From contig NZ_ABLD01000003.1 in assembly GCF_000172415.1 (NCBI RefSeq), forward strand, positions 62,001 through 126,000: 64,000 nt of DNA, given 5' to 3'. Shown here piece by piece: positions 25,747 to 34,850 of the stretch (position 1 is the first letter of the stretch; the number at the start of each line of letters is the position of its first letter). Source of the stretch: Paraburkholderia graminis C4D1M. Its GTDB lineage: Bacteria; Pseudomonadota; Gammaproteobacteria; Burkholderiales; Burkholderiaceae. The translations under genes and the position numbers were made by a program. The notes below the pieces were generated by a model. It was given only the letters and a program-made list of their open reading frames with translations. It did not search any database and had not been told where the DNA came from.

Positions 25747-26982
25747 CTATGCGGCTTCGCGCGGCGTCTGATTTGAACCGCTCGTCAACGAGGCGATTCG
25801 CGCGTCGTCATAGCCGAGTTCGCGCAGCACATCAGCCGTGTGCTCGCCGATCTTCGCGATCGGCTGACGCGGCTGCAAACGCTCACCGTCGATTGAAATG
25901 GGCAGCAGCGGCATCGCGGTTTCGCTGCCGTCGTCGAGCGTGAGACGCGCAAGGCCGCCGCTGTCGTTCAGATGCGGATCGTCGAACAGTTCTTCGGGCT
26001 TCACGATCGACGCGAACGGAATATGGTCGCGTTCGAACAGCGGCACGAGCGCCGCGCCGTCGAATTCCCGCAGGGTTTCGCCGAGCGTCTGCAACAGCCA
26101 TGAGCGCGCGAGCACGCGATCGTTGTTGGTTGCGAGACGCGGGTCGGCGAGCAGATCGGCGCGGCCGAGAATCCCGCACAACGCGCGCCATTGACCGTCG
26201 CCCGTTGCGGCGATGAACATCTGCTCGTCGCCGGCAAGCGTGAACACGTCATACACGGCCCATGCGCTGATGCGCTCGGGCATCGGCGCAGGCGCCACGC
26301 CGGTGGCCGCATACTGCTGCATGTGCTGCGCGGACAGCAGCACGCAGTTCTCGAAGAGCGCGCTCTGCACTTCCTTGCCGCGTCCGCTCGCATGCCGTTC
26401 GTGCAACGCGGCCAGCACGCCGATCGCGCCGAACATGCCGCCCATGATGTCGTTGACCGAACTGCCCGCGCGCAGCGGACGGCCCACGGGGCCCGTCATA
26501 TAGGCGAGGCCGGCCATCATCTGCACGACTTCGTCGAGAGCGAGCCGGTGCTCATAAGGCCCGTTGAGAAAGCCCTTGTGCGAAACGTAGATGAGCTTCG
26601 GGTTGCGCTCGCGCAGCGACGCGTAGTCGAGACCGAGGCTCGCCATGCGGCCCGGCTTGAAGTTTTCGACGAACACATCGGCGGTATCGACGAGCTCATG
26701 CAGCGCGGCAAGTCCCGCCTCGCTATCGAGGTCGAGCGCGACGCTCTTCTTGTTGCGATTGAAGGTGCGGAAAAAACCCGCGCCGGTGCCGAGCAGGCGC
26801 CGCGTGCCGTCGCCGCGCGGCGGCTCGACCTTGATGACTTCGGCGCCGAGATCGCCGAGGATCATCCCGCACGTCGGACCCATCACCATATGCGAAAGCT
26901 CGATCACGCGAATGCCGGCGAGCGGCAACGCGCGTTGCGGCGCGTCGGCGGCGGAATTGTCGGTAAAAGAAGAGGCGTTCAT
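25747..26982 (-). CDS. CaiB/BaiF-type (family III) CoA-transferase
   Basis: A 411-residue family III CoA-transferase. The N-terminal IRVIELSHMVMGPTCGMILG, DLGAEVIKVEPP and FENFKPGRMASLGLDY are hallmark motifs, and GRPLRAGSSVNDIMGGM follows. Such enzymes move CoA from succinyl-CoA or a similar donor to a carboxylic acid. The ATG overlaps the HMG-CoA lyase stop codon by ATGA (start 26982, stop 26979-26981), indicating translational coupling. With HMG-CoA lyase it may activate 3-hydroxy-3-methylglutarate, like the succinate-hydroxymethylglutarate CoA-transferase subgroup. That substrate is an inference. Confidence 0.88.
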   Translation of the reverse strand: MNASSFTDNSAADAPQRALPLAGIRVIELSHMVMGPTCGMILGDLGAEVIKVEPPRGDGTRRLLGTGAGFFRTFNRNKKSVALDLDSEAGLAALHELVDTADVFVENFKPGRMASLGLDYASLRERNPKLIYVSHKGFLNGPYEHRLALDEVVQMMAGLAYMTGPVGRPLRAGSSVNDIMGGMFGAIGVLAALHERHASGRGKEVQSALFENCVLLSAQHMQQYAATGVAPAPMPERISAWAVYDVFTLAGDEQMFIAATGDGQWRALCGILGRADLLADPRLATNNDRVLARSWLLQTLGETLREFDGAALVPLFERDHIPFASIVKPEELFDDPHLNDSGGLARLTLDDGSETAMPLLPISIDGERLQPRQPIAKIGEHTADVLRELGYDDARIASLTSGSNQTPREAA

Positions 26983-27980
26983 TGCGGCACCTGCGAGCAC
27001 GAAGGAGTTGAAGGTTGGCTGGGTTGGGAGATCGCGAACTGCTTCGGCACACCGGCGCGCGCGAGATAACCGTAGAGCGGCTCGCCCGGCAATGCATCGG
27101 CGAGCACGTCGCGCGACGCGATCAGGCGGGCAAGGTCGATGCCGGTTTCATAGCCCATGCTGTTAAGCATGAACACGAGGTCTTCGGTGTTGACGTTGCC
27201 CGTCGCGCCAGGCGCATGCGGGCAGCCGCCGAGTCCGGCGAGCGACGCGTCGAATTCGCGGATGCCGTGTTGCAGCGCGATCAGCGTATTCGCGAGGCCC
27301 AAGCCGCGCGTGTCGTGGAAATGCAGCGAGCGGAGCTTGTCGCCCGCGACGCCGCGCACGCGGTCGATGATCTCGCCGACCTGACGCGGCGTGGCTTCGC
27401 CGGTCGTGTCGCCGAGTGCGATGACATCGGCGCCTGCGTTGACGGCGTCGCGTGCGATCGCCGCGATGTCCGCGTAAGGCACCGCGCCTTGCAGCGTGCA
27501 GCCGAATACCGTCGACAAACCGGCGATCAGTTGCACACGCCGCGTGCCTGCGCCTTGCGCGCTGTCGATCGCGTCGCGCATGGTTGCAAACGCATCGATC
27601 ATTTCGGCGGGCGTCTTGCGGACGTTCGCGAGGCTGTGCGCGGTGCTCACCGAAATCGGCGCGACGATCCGATGGACGCCCGCTTCGAGTGCGCGTTGCG
27701 CGCCCTTCAGATTGGGCACGAGCGCGGTCACGATGAGATCGTCGTAGCCGAGTGCGTGAGCGATGACTTCGTCGGCGTCGGCCATCTGCGGCAACAGTTT
27801 CGCCGGCACGAACGACGCCACTTCCATGTGCCGCACGCCGGCGGCATACGCGGCATCGATCCAGCGGCGCTTGAATTCGGTGGGCATGGTTCGCGCGATG
27901 CTTTGCAGACCGTCGCGCATGCCGACTTCGGTTATGACGACGCGTTCCTTCGTATCGCTCATGTCGCTCATGTCGCTCAT
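26979..27980 (-). CDS. Hydroxymethylglutaryl-CoA lyase
   Basis: A 333-residue HMGL-like TIM-barrel lyase that cleaves HMG-CoA to acetoacetate and acetyl-CoA. It has VGMRDGLQS (catalytic Arg/Asp) near residue 20, EVASFVPAKLLPQMAD, ALVPNLKGAQRAL, LHFHDTRGLGLAN (metal-binding His pair) and GLGGCPHAPGATGN with the active-site Cys loop. The start at 27980 gives MSDMSDMSDTKER, an unusual 3x MSD repeat caused by a 9-bp tandem duplication, so the exact start among three ATGs is uncertain. It is first in the operon with the CoA-transferase and MFS genes. Confidence 0.9.
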   Translation of the reverse strand: MSDMSDMSDTKERVVITEVGMRDGLQSIARTMPTEFKRRWIDAAYAAGVRHMEVASFVPAKLLPQMADADEVIAHALGYDDLIVTALVPNLKGAQRALEAGVHRIVAPISVSTAHSLANVRKTPAEMIDAFATMRDAIDSAQGAGTRRVQLIAGLSTVFGCTLQGAVPYADIAAIARDAVNAGADVIALGDTTGEATPRQVGEIIDRVRGVAGDKLRSLHFHDTRGLGLANTLIALQHGIREFDASLAGLGGCPHAPGATGNVNTEDLVFMLNSMGYETGIDLARLIASRDVLADALPGEPLYGYLARAGVPKQFAISQPSQPSTPSCSQVPQ

Positions 27981-28213
27981 GGGTTGAATTCCTGCGGAGA
28001 AATGCGGGGAAATGAAGCACGGATCACAGCGTGCCTGCGCGCGTGCGCGTAGCAAAGTCTGCGTTGACGAAGCACTCCATCGCCGTTGACGATGCCCGGC
28101 GAAGCAAGCGGGACGGCCGTGCGGCGTCGCAGAGGGGAAACCCTTAAGGGCTTTTCAGAAGGGGCGGGGCGTGCGTGGAGCGTGAGTAGTTAGCGCAACC
28201 GCGGCGCAACGCC

Positions 28214-29106
28214 CTAAACCGCGCGCAGCAAATGATCCAGCAGATGCGACGCGGCAAGTGTCAGCGCGCCGCGGTCGCGCACGCAGATCACGAAGCGCCG
28301 CTCGGCCCATGCGTCGCACAACGGCACGGCGACGATGCCGTATTCGTCCGCGGCATGGCGCGGCAGCGCTTCGCCTGGCAGGATCGCCACCGCGAGGCCG
28401 GCCTGGATGAAGCGATACGCGGCGTCGAAGGTCGACACGTACGTGCGGTAGTTCAACTCGCGCCCTTTCTCGGCCGCGATCCGCTGCATCAGCGCATTGA
28501 CCGATGCATTCGACGAGAGCCCGAGATGATCGAAGGCGAGCGTCTGCTCGAAGCCGACGTTGGCCTCCGCAGCGAGAGGATGACCGCGCGGCACGATCAG
28601 CGCGAGATGGTCGGCGCGGTACGGCAGCGCGTCGAGACTGCCCATCGGCACGACGTCGCGGCAAATGCCGAGATCTGCAACGCCTTCCTCGAGACCGCGC
28701 ACGATCTCCGCGCTCACGCGCTCTTCGACATCCACGCGAATCTGCGGATTGGCCTTCAGGAATTCGGACAAGGCCTCGGGCAAAAACTCGACCATCGACG
28801 ATACGTTCGCCAGCACGCGCACGTGCCCCGCGCGCCGGCTGCGTACTGGCTGAGTTCGGCCTGCATGCGTTCATGGCCGCGCATGATGAGCCGCGCGTGC
28901 CGCAACAGCGCCTCGCCGGCGGCCGTCGCGCGCACGCCGCGCTGACTGCGCGAAAGCAGCGCGACGTCGACGAGCGCTTCGAGATCGGCGAGCCGCTTGC
29001 TGACCGCCGAAGGCGCAATGAACTCACGCTCCGCGGCGCGCGCGATGGTGCCTTCCTCGCAAACGGCGATGAACAAGCGCAACGTCACCTGATCGATCTG
29101 CCACAT
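28214..29106 (-). pseudogene. LysR-family regulator with a -1 frameshift
   Basis: Together two frames encode one normal-length LysR regulator of about 297 residues. The first frame (29106 to about 28826) has the winged HTH: LRLFIAVCEEGTIARAAERE, then APSAVSKRLADLE. The second frame (to 28214) has the substrate-binding domain: VRVLANVSSMVEFLPEALSE to HLLDHLLRAV. They join at a CCCC run on the plus strand (28826-28829), where one base is missing; restoring it gives ARGHVRVLANVSS. This is either a sequencing error or a recent inactivation. It lies just upstream of the HMG-CoA lyase operon on the same strand and is its likely regulator. Confidence 0.8.
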
Positions 29107-29332
29107 GGGAAACGGCTCCGAGGATTTGAGTGCGGAAAATTATGCCCGAGGAGAAGCGGCAGCCGCGCTAGGCCAGGGTATTCACGGTTAGTGACATTGT
29201 GGGGAGTGGAAGCTTGCTCGCGGGATGCGCTGTGGCTATGCTGGGCGATGGTCGTGGGAGGCGGCGGGTTGCAGATTTTAGACACACATCGCTCGCCCCG
29301 CGCTATCCAGACAACAACCATCGGAACCCGCC

Positions 29333-29992
29333 ATGTCGATGACCAGCCTCTTCTTCACCGCCGCCGGCGTCGGCCTCGCGATTGCCGCGCCGGTCGGCCC
29401 GATGGGCATGCTCTGCATTCGCCGCACGTTGACCGGCGGTCCGCGGGCGGGGCTTGCCATCGGCCTCGGCATTGCAACGGGCGACGCATTGTATGGCCTG
29501 ATCGCCGCGCTCGGCCTCGTCAGCATCTCGCAGTTCATGCTGGCTTATGACCGGCCGCTGCATCTGCTCGCCGGCTTGTTCCTGCTGTATCTCGGCGTGC
29601 GCACGCTGCTGCAAAAAGCGCCGGCAGACACGGCCAACGGCGAACCAGACGGCAATGGCAACGGCAACAGCAAGCTCGCGCAAGTGGGCCGCGCCGGCGC
29701 GTTGCGTGCCTACGCAAGCTCCCTGTTGCTCACGCTGACGAACCCGCAAACGGTCATCATGTTTGCCGCGCTGTTCACGACGCTCGCGCCGCGCGGCGCA
29801 TTTTCATCGACGATCGCGCTGACGACCGTCGGCGGCGTGTTCTGCGGCTCGATCGCGTGGTGGTGTTTCCTCGTGACCGTGGTGTCGCTGGCGCGGCATG
29901 CGATCGGCAGCAAGCTGAGGCTCGCGATCGACCGGTTCGTCGGCATCATGCTGGCGGCGTTCGGCGTCGTCGAAATTCGCCGCGCGCTGTGA
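29333..29992 (+). CDS. LysE/RhtB-family exporter
   Basis: A 219-residue inner-membrane exporter of the LysE superfamily, with about six TM segments. The N-terminal AAPVGPMGMLCIRRTLTGG is the conserved LysE start, and ATGDALYGLIAALGL and SSLLLTLTNPQTVIMFAALF are also typical. An insertion rich in Gly/Asn (DGNGNGNS) lies in the loop near residue 108. These proteins export amino acids or related metabolites; the substrate is unknown. It is transcribed away from the LysR gene, about 225 bp apart. Confidence 0.85.
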   Translation: MSMTSLFFTAAGVGLAIAAPVGPMGMLCIRRTLTGGPRAGLAIGLGIATGDALYGLIAALGLVSISQFMLAYDRPLHLLAGLFLLYLGVRTLLQKAPADTANGEPDGNGNGNSKLAQVGRAGALRAYASSLLLTLTNPQTVIMFAALFTTLAPRGAFSSTIALTTVGGVFCGSIAWWCFLVTVVSLARHAIGSKLRLAIDRFVGIMLAAFGVVEIRRAL

Positions 29993-30008
29993 GCGGCGCG
30001 CCGCTCAC
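29989..30008. repeat. 20-bp perfect palindrome at the end of the LysE-type gene
   Basis: GTGAGCGGCG and CGCCGCTCAC are adjacent and exactly complementary. They overlap the stop codon of the exporter gene. There is no T run, so this is a hairpin or palindromic site, not a clear intrinsic terminator. Confidence 0.45.
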
Positions 30009-30192
30009 AACCCTCGCGGCACGCCCGCTTCCGCGCATTCCCGTACGCTGCGGCGTCAGTTTTGCGACAATAGCGGCTTTCGCCGCGCCGGGCGCCGCCT
30101 TCTTTCCAGCTTGCCGACCCGCGTCGGCGGTCGAGGCACGCGCGCCGCCCGTGCCCTAACCGTCAATCCACCGACCGCCCGCGGTCTCTTCA

Positions 30193-30981
30193 ATGGCTCT
30201 TCCGCATATCGATCTGCTGTACTCCGCGTCCGGCCTGTTCGTCGGCTTTCTGGTCGGACTGACGGGCGTGGGCGGCGGCTCGCTGATGACGCCGATTCTG
30301 GTGCTGCTCTTCAACGTGCATCCGGCGACGGCCGTCGGCACCGACCTCCTGTACGCGGCCGCCACCAAGGCGACGGGCACGCTGGTCCACGGCCTGAAGG
30401 GTTCCGTCGACTGGCAGGTGACGCTGCGGCTCGCGGCCGGCAGCGTGCCCGCCGCGACCATCACGCTGCTGCTGTTGCACCGCTACGGGATGGACACGCC
30501 GGGCGCGAGCCGGCTGATCCAGCTTGTCCTCGGCGCCGCGCTGCTCGTGACGGCGGTCGCGCTCGTGTTCCGCCCGCAACTCGCCGCGCTGGGCGCGCAC
30601 CGCCGCCGCACGCCGAGCCAGGGGCGCACGCTTGTGCTCACCATGCTGACGGGCGCGGTGCTCGGCGTGCTGGTGTCGCTGACTTCGGTGGGCGCGGGGG
30701 CGATCGGCGTGACCGTGTTGCTGCTGCTTTATCCGCTGCTGCCGACCATGCGCATCGTCGGCTCGGACATCGCGCATGCGGTGCCGCTCACGCTGCTCGC
30801 GGGAGCGGGCCATTGGCTGCTCGGTTCCGTCGACTGGTCGATGCTGCTGTCGCTGCTGGTCGGCTCGCTGCCGGGCATCGCGATCGGCAGCATGCTGTCC
30901 GCGCGCGCACCCGATGCGCTGCTGCGCAATCTGCTCGCCGCCACGCTCACGCTGGTCGGCGTGCGTCTCGTGCTGGCCTGA
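30193..30981 (+). CDS. TauE/SafE-family membrane exporter
   Basis: A 262-residue membrane protein with about eight TM segments. The N-terminal VGFLVGLTGVGGGSLMTP and the second-half repeat VLVSLTSVGAGAIGVTVL are the two TauE/SafE family repeats. Members export or import sulfite, sulfoacetate and other organosulfur anions; no substrate can be assigned here. It follows the LysE-type gene by 200 bp. No sulfur metabolism genes are adjacent. Confidence 0.88.
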   Translation: MALPHIDLLYSASGLFVGFLVGLTGVGGGSLMTPILVLLFNVHPATAVGTDLLYAAATKATGTLVHGLKGSVDWQVTLRLAAGSVPAATITLLLLHRYGMDTPGASRLIQLVLGAALLVTAVALVFRPQLAALGAHRRRTPSQGRTLVLTMLTGAVLGVLVSLTSVGAGAIGVTVLLLLYPLLPTMRIVGSDIAHAVPLTLLAGAGHWLLGSVDWSMLLSLLVGSLPGIAIGSMLSARAPDALLRNLLAATLTLVGVRLVLA

Positions 30982-31029
30982 GAGCGGCGCTGGGGGTGGT
31001 GCTGAGGGTGCCCGCCGCCGTGACGCGAA

Positions 31030-31278
31030 TCATCTGAAGAAGCGGCAGGTGAGATCGGCCTCGAACTGTCTGACCCATTGACCCTGACGGTCGTAATAGG
31101 ATTGCGCCCAGCCGCCGCGCCGCACGGTGACGAGGCGTCCCTGGGCGGGATCGGCCGGATCGGCGTGAACGCTGACGTCGAAATGCGCGGGCGCGAAGCC
31201 GTGCCGCGCGCAGACGAGTTCAAAAGCGGCCCGGTCGGTGATGGGCAGATCGGTATAGCGCAGGAGCGTGGTTTGCAT
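31030..31278 (-). CDS. Small conserved-looking protein of unknown function (82 aa)
   Basis: An 82-residue soluble protein starting MQTTLLRYTDLPITDRAAFE, with a mix of charged and aromatic residues (GGWAQSYYDRQGQWVRQFE). Its composition looks like a folded domain, and the GC-rich third positions fit a gene. I do not recognise a family. It is convergent with the TauE/SafE gene and stands alone. Confidence 0.6.
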   Translation of the reverse strand: MQTTLLRYTDLPITDRAAFELVCARHGFAPAHFDVSVHADPADPAQGRLVTVRRGGWAQSYYDRQGQWVRQFEADLTCRFFR

Positions 31279-31621
31279 GGCGATGACTCCAGTTCTCCAT
31301 GCACACAGTACGCTTTGGGCAGCGTCCCAAATGTGTCATTGCGCACAGTCGGACGACGGCGCAGCGCCGCACCGCATCGAGCTATGGCGACGCCATCGTC
31401 GCTGCTTGTGAATGATCGCGCGTAATCGCGTGACGAAAAAAAGCTCCGGCAGGATTGCCGGAGCTTTTTCGCATGCATCGAACGGCGCATTGCGTCGGGA
31501 GCCGCGCGAAGAGCCGTATAAAGAGCCGTGTAAAGAGCGGCTTCCGGCGCTATCTCGCCCACTCACGCAGCCGGTCAGCGCGCCGTCACGGCGGGCTGAC
31601 CGATGCGCCCGCTCGTCACGC
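31279..31621. other. Intergenic region with one hairpin terminator
   Basis: About 340 bp between the 82-residue protein gene and the BON-domain gene. Apart from the terminator at 31437-31470 and two imperfect GAGCCGTATAAA / GAGCCGTGTAAA repeats near 31510-31535, I see nothing definite. Confidence 0.5.
31437..31470. terminator. Bidirectional Rho-independent terminator
   Basis: Stem arms GCTCCGGC (31444-31451) and GCCGGAGC (31458-31465) are flanked by an A run on the left and a T run on the right, so the paired stem extends into A/T. It fits termination in both directions, including the end of the BON-domain transcript on the minus strand. Confidence 0.75.
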
Positions 31622-31975
31622 TTACTGCTGCATCACCGACAGCTTGTTCGACACCGACGTCACGCCCGCGACGCCCTTCGCTGCCTCGCCGGCCGCGTCG
31701 ATCTGGCCTTGGTCGGGCACCGAACCCGTCAGCGTCACCGCGCCGCCGCGGGCACGCACGGAGATGTTCGACACGTCGACGCCTTGCGTCTTCGAGATCG
31801 CGGCGCGCACCTTGCGGCCGAGCTGGCTATTGGCCTTCTTGCTCGCCTTCGCGCTGGCGGCGGGGGCGGCTGTCGTGCCGGTTGCCGTTGCATCGCTTGC
31901 CTGAGCATAGACGTTGCATGCCACCACCATTGCCACCACCGAGCCCAGCGTCTTCAGAAAACCGACCGATTTCAT
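31622..31975 (-). CDS. Periplasmic BON-domain protein
   Basis: A 117-residue exported protein. The signal peptide MKSVGFLKTLGSVVAMVV is cleaved after VYA (about residue 24). An Ala/Lys-rich linker follows, then a single BON domain (about 48-117: LGRKVRAAISKTQGVDV, VRARGGAVTLTGSVPDQGQI, VAGVTSVSNKL). BON domains bind phospholipid or other envelope surfaces and are linked to osmotic shock protection (OsmY family). The start at 31975 is backed by AAGGAGAG upstream. Confidence 0.85.
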   Translation of the reverse strand: MKSVGFLKTLGSVVAMVVACNVYAQASDATATGTTAAPAASAKASKKANSQLGRKVRAAISKTQGVDVSNISVRARGGAVTLTGSVPDQGQIDAAGEAAKGVAGVTSVSNKLSVMQQ

Positions 31976-32524
31976 ATTTCTTCTCTCCTTAGCTTCATAT
32001 TGGACCGCTTGAATAAGCGGCTTCGTTACGACTACCTGCGGCCAGGGCCGACGCGCGACAATGCGCGCGGCGAGGCAATGGCCGGCTGTGGGCGGCGACA
32101 CGAGATGCGAGAGGCACAAAGAGAGACCGGCTGCCTATACCGCACGCGCTGACGATACTGACCTGCATGCGATGCGGTACGGAAACCGGCAAGCCGCGAG
32201 ATCCGCCGACGCGCCCGGTTCTTGTCTGTCGTGCCGGGTCGCGCCGCGCGAGACGTGTGTTCGCGGCAGCGATGCACAATTTAATCTAGCCGGGCCAGAA
32301 GCGCAAAGGGTTTAGTCATACGCGATACGGGTCAGTGGCGATTCACCGGCGGGCGCAGTCACCCCGCAGTCACCCGCAGTCACCCGCAGTCACCTTTTGT
32401 TACGGCTTTCTCGACACACGCCGACGCCGCGCATTCCGCCGCCGCGGCAATCTCAGGTACCATCGGCGCCACGCGCAGCGCCGCATTCCAGTTCACCTTC
32501 GACAGTCGCCGTCCCCGTCATCCG
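31976..32524. other. Divergent intergenic region
   Basis: About 550 bp between the BON-domain gene (minus) and the TAXI-type gene (plus), with no convincing gene. It carries the tandem repeat at 32354-32394. Promoters for both neighbours are expected here, but none is clear enough to place. Confidence 0.5.
32354..32394. repeat. Tandem repeat, about 10-bp unit, four copies
   Basis: Four copies of CGCAGTCACC, the first spaced by one extra base, lie about 130 bp upstream of the TAXI-type gene. The 10-bp spacing equals one DNA helical turn, so the copies face the same side. They may be a simple slippage tract or a phased protein-binding array. Confidence 0.7.
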
Positions 32525-34075
32525 ATGAAGCCAGTCCCCGGCCGCCTACGCCCTCCCCGCCTCGTCGCGCGTTTTGTCGCGATCTCATGGCGCGACCTCG
32601 CGGTCTCGTTCGGACCCATCTTCCTGATCGCCGTGGCCGCGATCTGGGTCGCCGTGCGCCTGATCCAACCCGCGCCTCCCAGCACGCTGACCATCAGCGC
32701 CGGTCCCGAAGGCAGCACCTTCTGGAACGCCGCGCAAAAGTACAAGGAGATTCTGGCGCGCAACCGCATCACGTTGAAGGTGCTGCCCTCCGAAGGCTCG
32801 CTGCAAAACCTCAAGCGGCTGTCGGACTCGAACTCGGACGTCGACGTCGGATTCGTGCAGGACGGCATGGCGCCGGGCACGGCGAGCAACGGGCTGATAT
32901 CGCTTGGCAGCGTGTCGTATGTGCCGCTCGCGATCTTCTATCACGGCCCGACGGTTGCGCGGCTCGCCGAATTCAAGGGCCAGCGCCTCGCGGTCGGCGC
33001 CGAAGGCAGCGGCACGCGACAACTGGCGCTCGCGCTCCTCAAGGCGAACGGCATCGAGCCCGGCGGCACGACGAAGCTGCTGCCGCTTTCGGGCGACGAC
33101 GCCGCGCAAGCGCTCGTCTCCGGCAAGGTGGATGCGGCATTTCTGGCCGGCGATTCCGCGCAGCCCGCGGTCATGGGCAAGCTTTACCGTACGCCGAATG
33201 TGCAGTTCTACGATTTCGTCCAGGCCGACGCGTACACACGGCGCTTTCCGTATCTGACGCAGCTGGAATTGCCGATGGGCGCGTTCGACCTCGGCAAGAA
33301 TCTGCCGTCCGCACCGATTCACATGGTCGCGCCGACCGCCGAACTGGTGGCGCGCGACTCGCTGCATCCGGCGCTGTCGGACCTTCTGATCGACGCCGCG
33401 CGCGAGGTGCACGGCAAGGCGAACATCATGCAGCGCGCCGGCGAATTCCCCGCGCCGCTCGCCCACGACTTCCCGATCAGCGACGACGCCGCGCGCTACT
33501 ACAAGTCGGGCAAAGGCTTCCTGTACCGGGTGTTGCCGTTCTGGCTCGCGAGCCTCGCCGACCGTCTGCTGGTGGTGGTCGTGCCGCTTATCGTGCTGCT
33601 GATTCCGGCGCTGCGGCTCGTGCCGTCGCTGTATGCGTGGCGCGTGAAGTCGCGCATCTATCGCTGGTACGGCGCGCTGATCGCGATTGAGCGCAGCGCG
33701 CTCAGCGATCATTCGGCGGCCGAGCGGGCGTCGCTGCTGCAACGGCTCGACGCCATCGAGGATTCGGTGAACGGCCTGAAGATGCCGCTCGCCTATGCGG
33801 ACCAGTTCTATGTGCTGCGCGAGCATATCGGCTTCGTTCGGGCAAGGCTCACGCAAAGCCGCGATGGCCGGCGCGAGATGTCGGAGGCGTTCGATACCGC
33901 GGACGACGAAACCGAGGAAGCGGAAGCCGCGGACATCGAAGCACGCGCCGCCGACCAGGCCGACAGCGCGGATCAAGCCGGCAAAGCTGGCAAAGCCGCC
34001 GAAACCGACGCCGCGCCGAACGAAGCCGCCGAGATCGGCGAAACCCGCGCCGACGACCGCCGCAAACCAGATTGA
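32525..34075 (+). CDS. TAXI-family TRAP solute-binding-like membrane protein
   Basis: A 516-residue protein. After an N-terminal membrane anchor (FGPIFLIAVAAIWVAVRLI, about residues 34-55) comes a TAXI-type periplasmic binding domain. It has LTISAGPEGSTFWNAAQKY, DVGFVQDGMAPG, RLAVGAEGSGTRQLALALL and KVDAAFLAGDSAQP. A second TM (LLVVVVPLIVLLIPALRLV) lies at about 343-365, followed by a cytoplasmic helical region and an Ala/Glu/Asp-rich low-complexity tail of about 55 residues. No TRAP membrane subunits lie nearby, so it may sense a ligand instead of feeding a transporter. The role is unproven. Confidence 0.82.
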   Translation: MKPVPGRLRPPRLVARFVAISWRDLAVSFGPIFLIAVAAIWVAVRLIQPAPPSTLTISAGPEGSTFWNAAQKYKEILARNRITLKVLPSEGSLQNLKRLSDSNSDVDVGFVQDGMAPGTASNGLISLGSVSYVPLAIFYHGPTVARLAEFKGQRLAVGAEGSGTRQLALALLKANGIEPGGTTKLLPLSGDDAAQALVSGKVDAAFLAGDSAQPAVMGKLYRTPNVQFYDFVQADAYTRRFPYLTQLELPMGAFDLGKNLPSAPIHMVAPTAELVARDSLHPALSDLLIDAAREVHGKANIMQRAGEFPAPLAHDFPISDDAARYYKSGKGFLYRVLPFWLASLADRLLVVVVPLIVLLIPALRLVPSLYAWRVKSRIYRWYGALIAIERSALSDHSAAERASLLQRLDAIEDSVNGLKMPLAYADQFYVLREHIGFVRARLTQSRDGRREMSEAFDTADDETEEAEAADIEARAADQADSADQAGKAGKAAETDAAPNEAAEIGETRADDRRKPD

Positions 34076-34174
34076 CGGTGCAAGCCGCAGCCGCACCGCG
34101 TAAGATCATTACAATTCCGACGATCTAGCAGACGCATCCGCCGATCTGTCGGACAGGCAATCCGGGAGACATAT

Positions 34175-34819
34175 ATGACCGTTGGCATCGACGCCGCGCA
34201 GCCGCTGTGGTTCTACGATTTCGTCTCGCCGTTCACGTACCTGCTGCTCGAGCAACACGACAAATGGCCGGGCTTCGACTTCGCCTTCACGCCCGTGGTG
34301 CTGAACGACCTGTATCGCCATTGGGGGCAGCGGCCGGCGTACAGCGTGCCGGCCAAGCGCACCTTCATGTACCGGCACGCGCTCTTTCGCGCGGAACAGC
34401 TCGGCATTCCCTACAAGATGCCGCCGGCCCATCCGTTCGACTCGATGAAGCCGCTGTTGCTCGCCACTGCCGCGCAGGCCGACGTGGTGTGCGTGCGCGA
34501 AATCTTCCGCTTCATCTGGCGCGAAGGCCGCGATCCTTCGACCGACGAGGCGTTCGCCGAACTGTGCGAGCGCGTCGGCATGCCCGATGGTCCCGAACTC
34601 ATCAAGAGCGAGGAAGTGCAAGCCCAGTTGCGGCGCAATACGGCGGATGCAATCGGGCTCGGCGTCTACGGCGTGCCGACCTTTCGTCTGAACGACCAGT
34701 TGTTCTGGGGCGAGGACGCGTTGCCGATGGTGCTGTACTGCGCGCGCACGCCGAACTGGCTGGAATCGAGCGAAGTGAAGCGGATCAGCGCGTTGCCCTC
34801 GGGTGTCGCGGACCTTTGA
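34175..34819 (+). CDS. 2-hydroxychromene-2-carboxylate isomerase-like (DsbA-fold) protein
   Basis: A 214-residue DsbA/GST-kappa-fold protein. It has WFYDFVSPFTYLLLEQ (active-site Ser in place of a CxxC pair), NDLYRHWGQRPAY, PYKMPPAHPFDSM and the GVYGVPTFRLNDQLFWGED cis-Pro region. Family members are glutathione-dependent isomerases in naphthalene degradation, but many paralogues have unknown roles. It is alone between the TAXI-type gene and a LysR gene, with no aromatic-ring pathway beside it. Confidence 0.85.
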   Translation: MTVGIDAAQPLWFYDFVSPFTYLLLEQHDKWPGFDFAFTPVVLNDLYRHWGQRPAYSVPAKRTFMYRHALFRAEQLGIPYKMPPAHPFDSMKPLLLATAAQADVVCVREIFRFIWREGRDPSTDEAFAELCERVGMPDGPELIKSEEVQAQLRRNTADAIGLGVYGVPTFRLNDQLFWGEDALPMVLYCARTPNWLESSEVKRISALPSGVADL

Positions 34820-34850
34820 ACGCGGAGCACGCGGCGTGACGCGTGGTGGC

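Noticed and set aside
28214..29106. Two separate genes (a short HTH protein and a ligand-binding protein)
   Set aside because: The two frames join into one standard-length LysR protein when a single base is restored.
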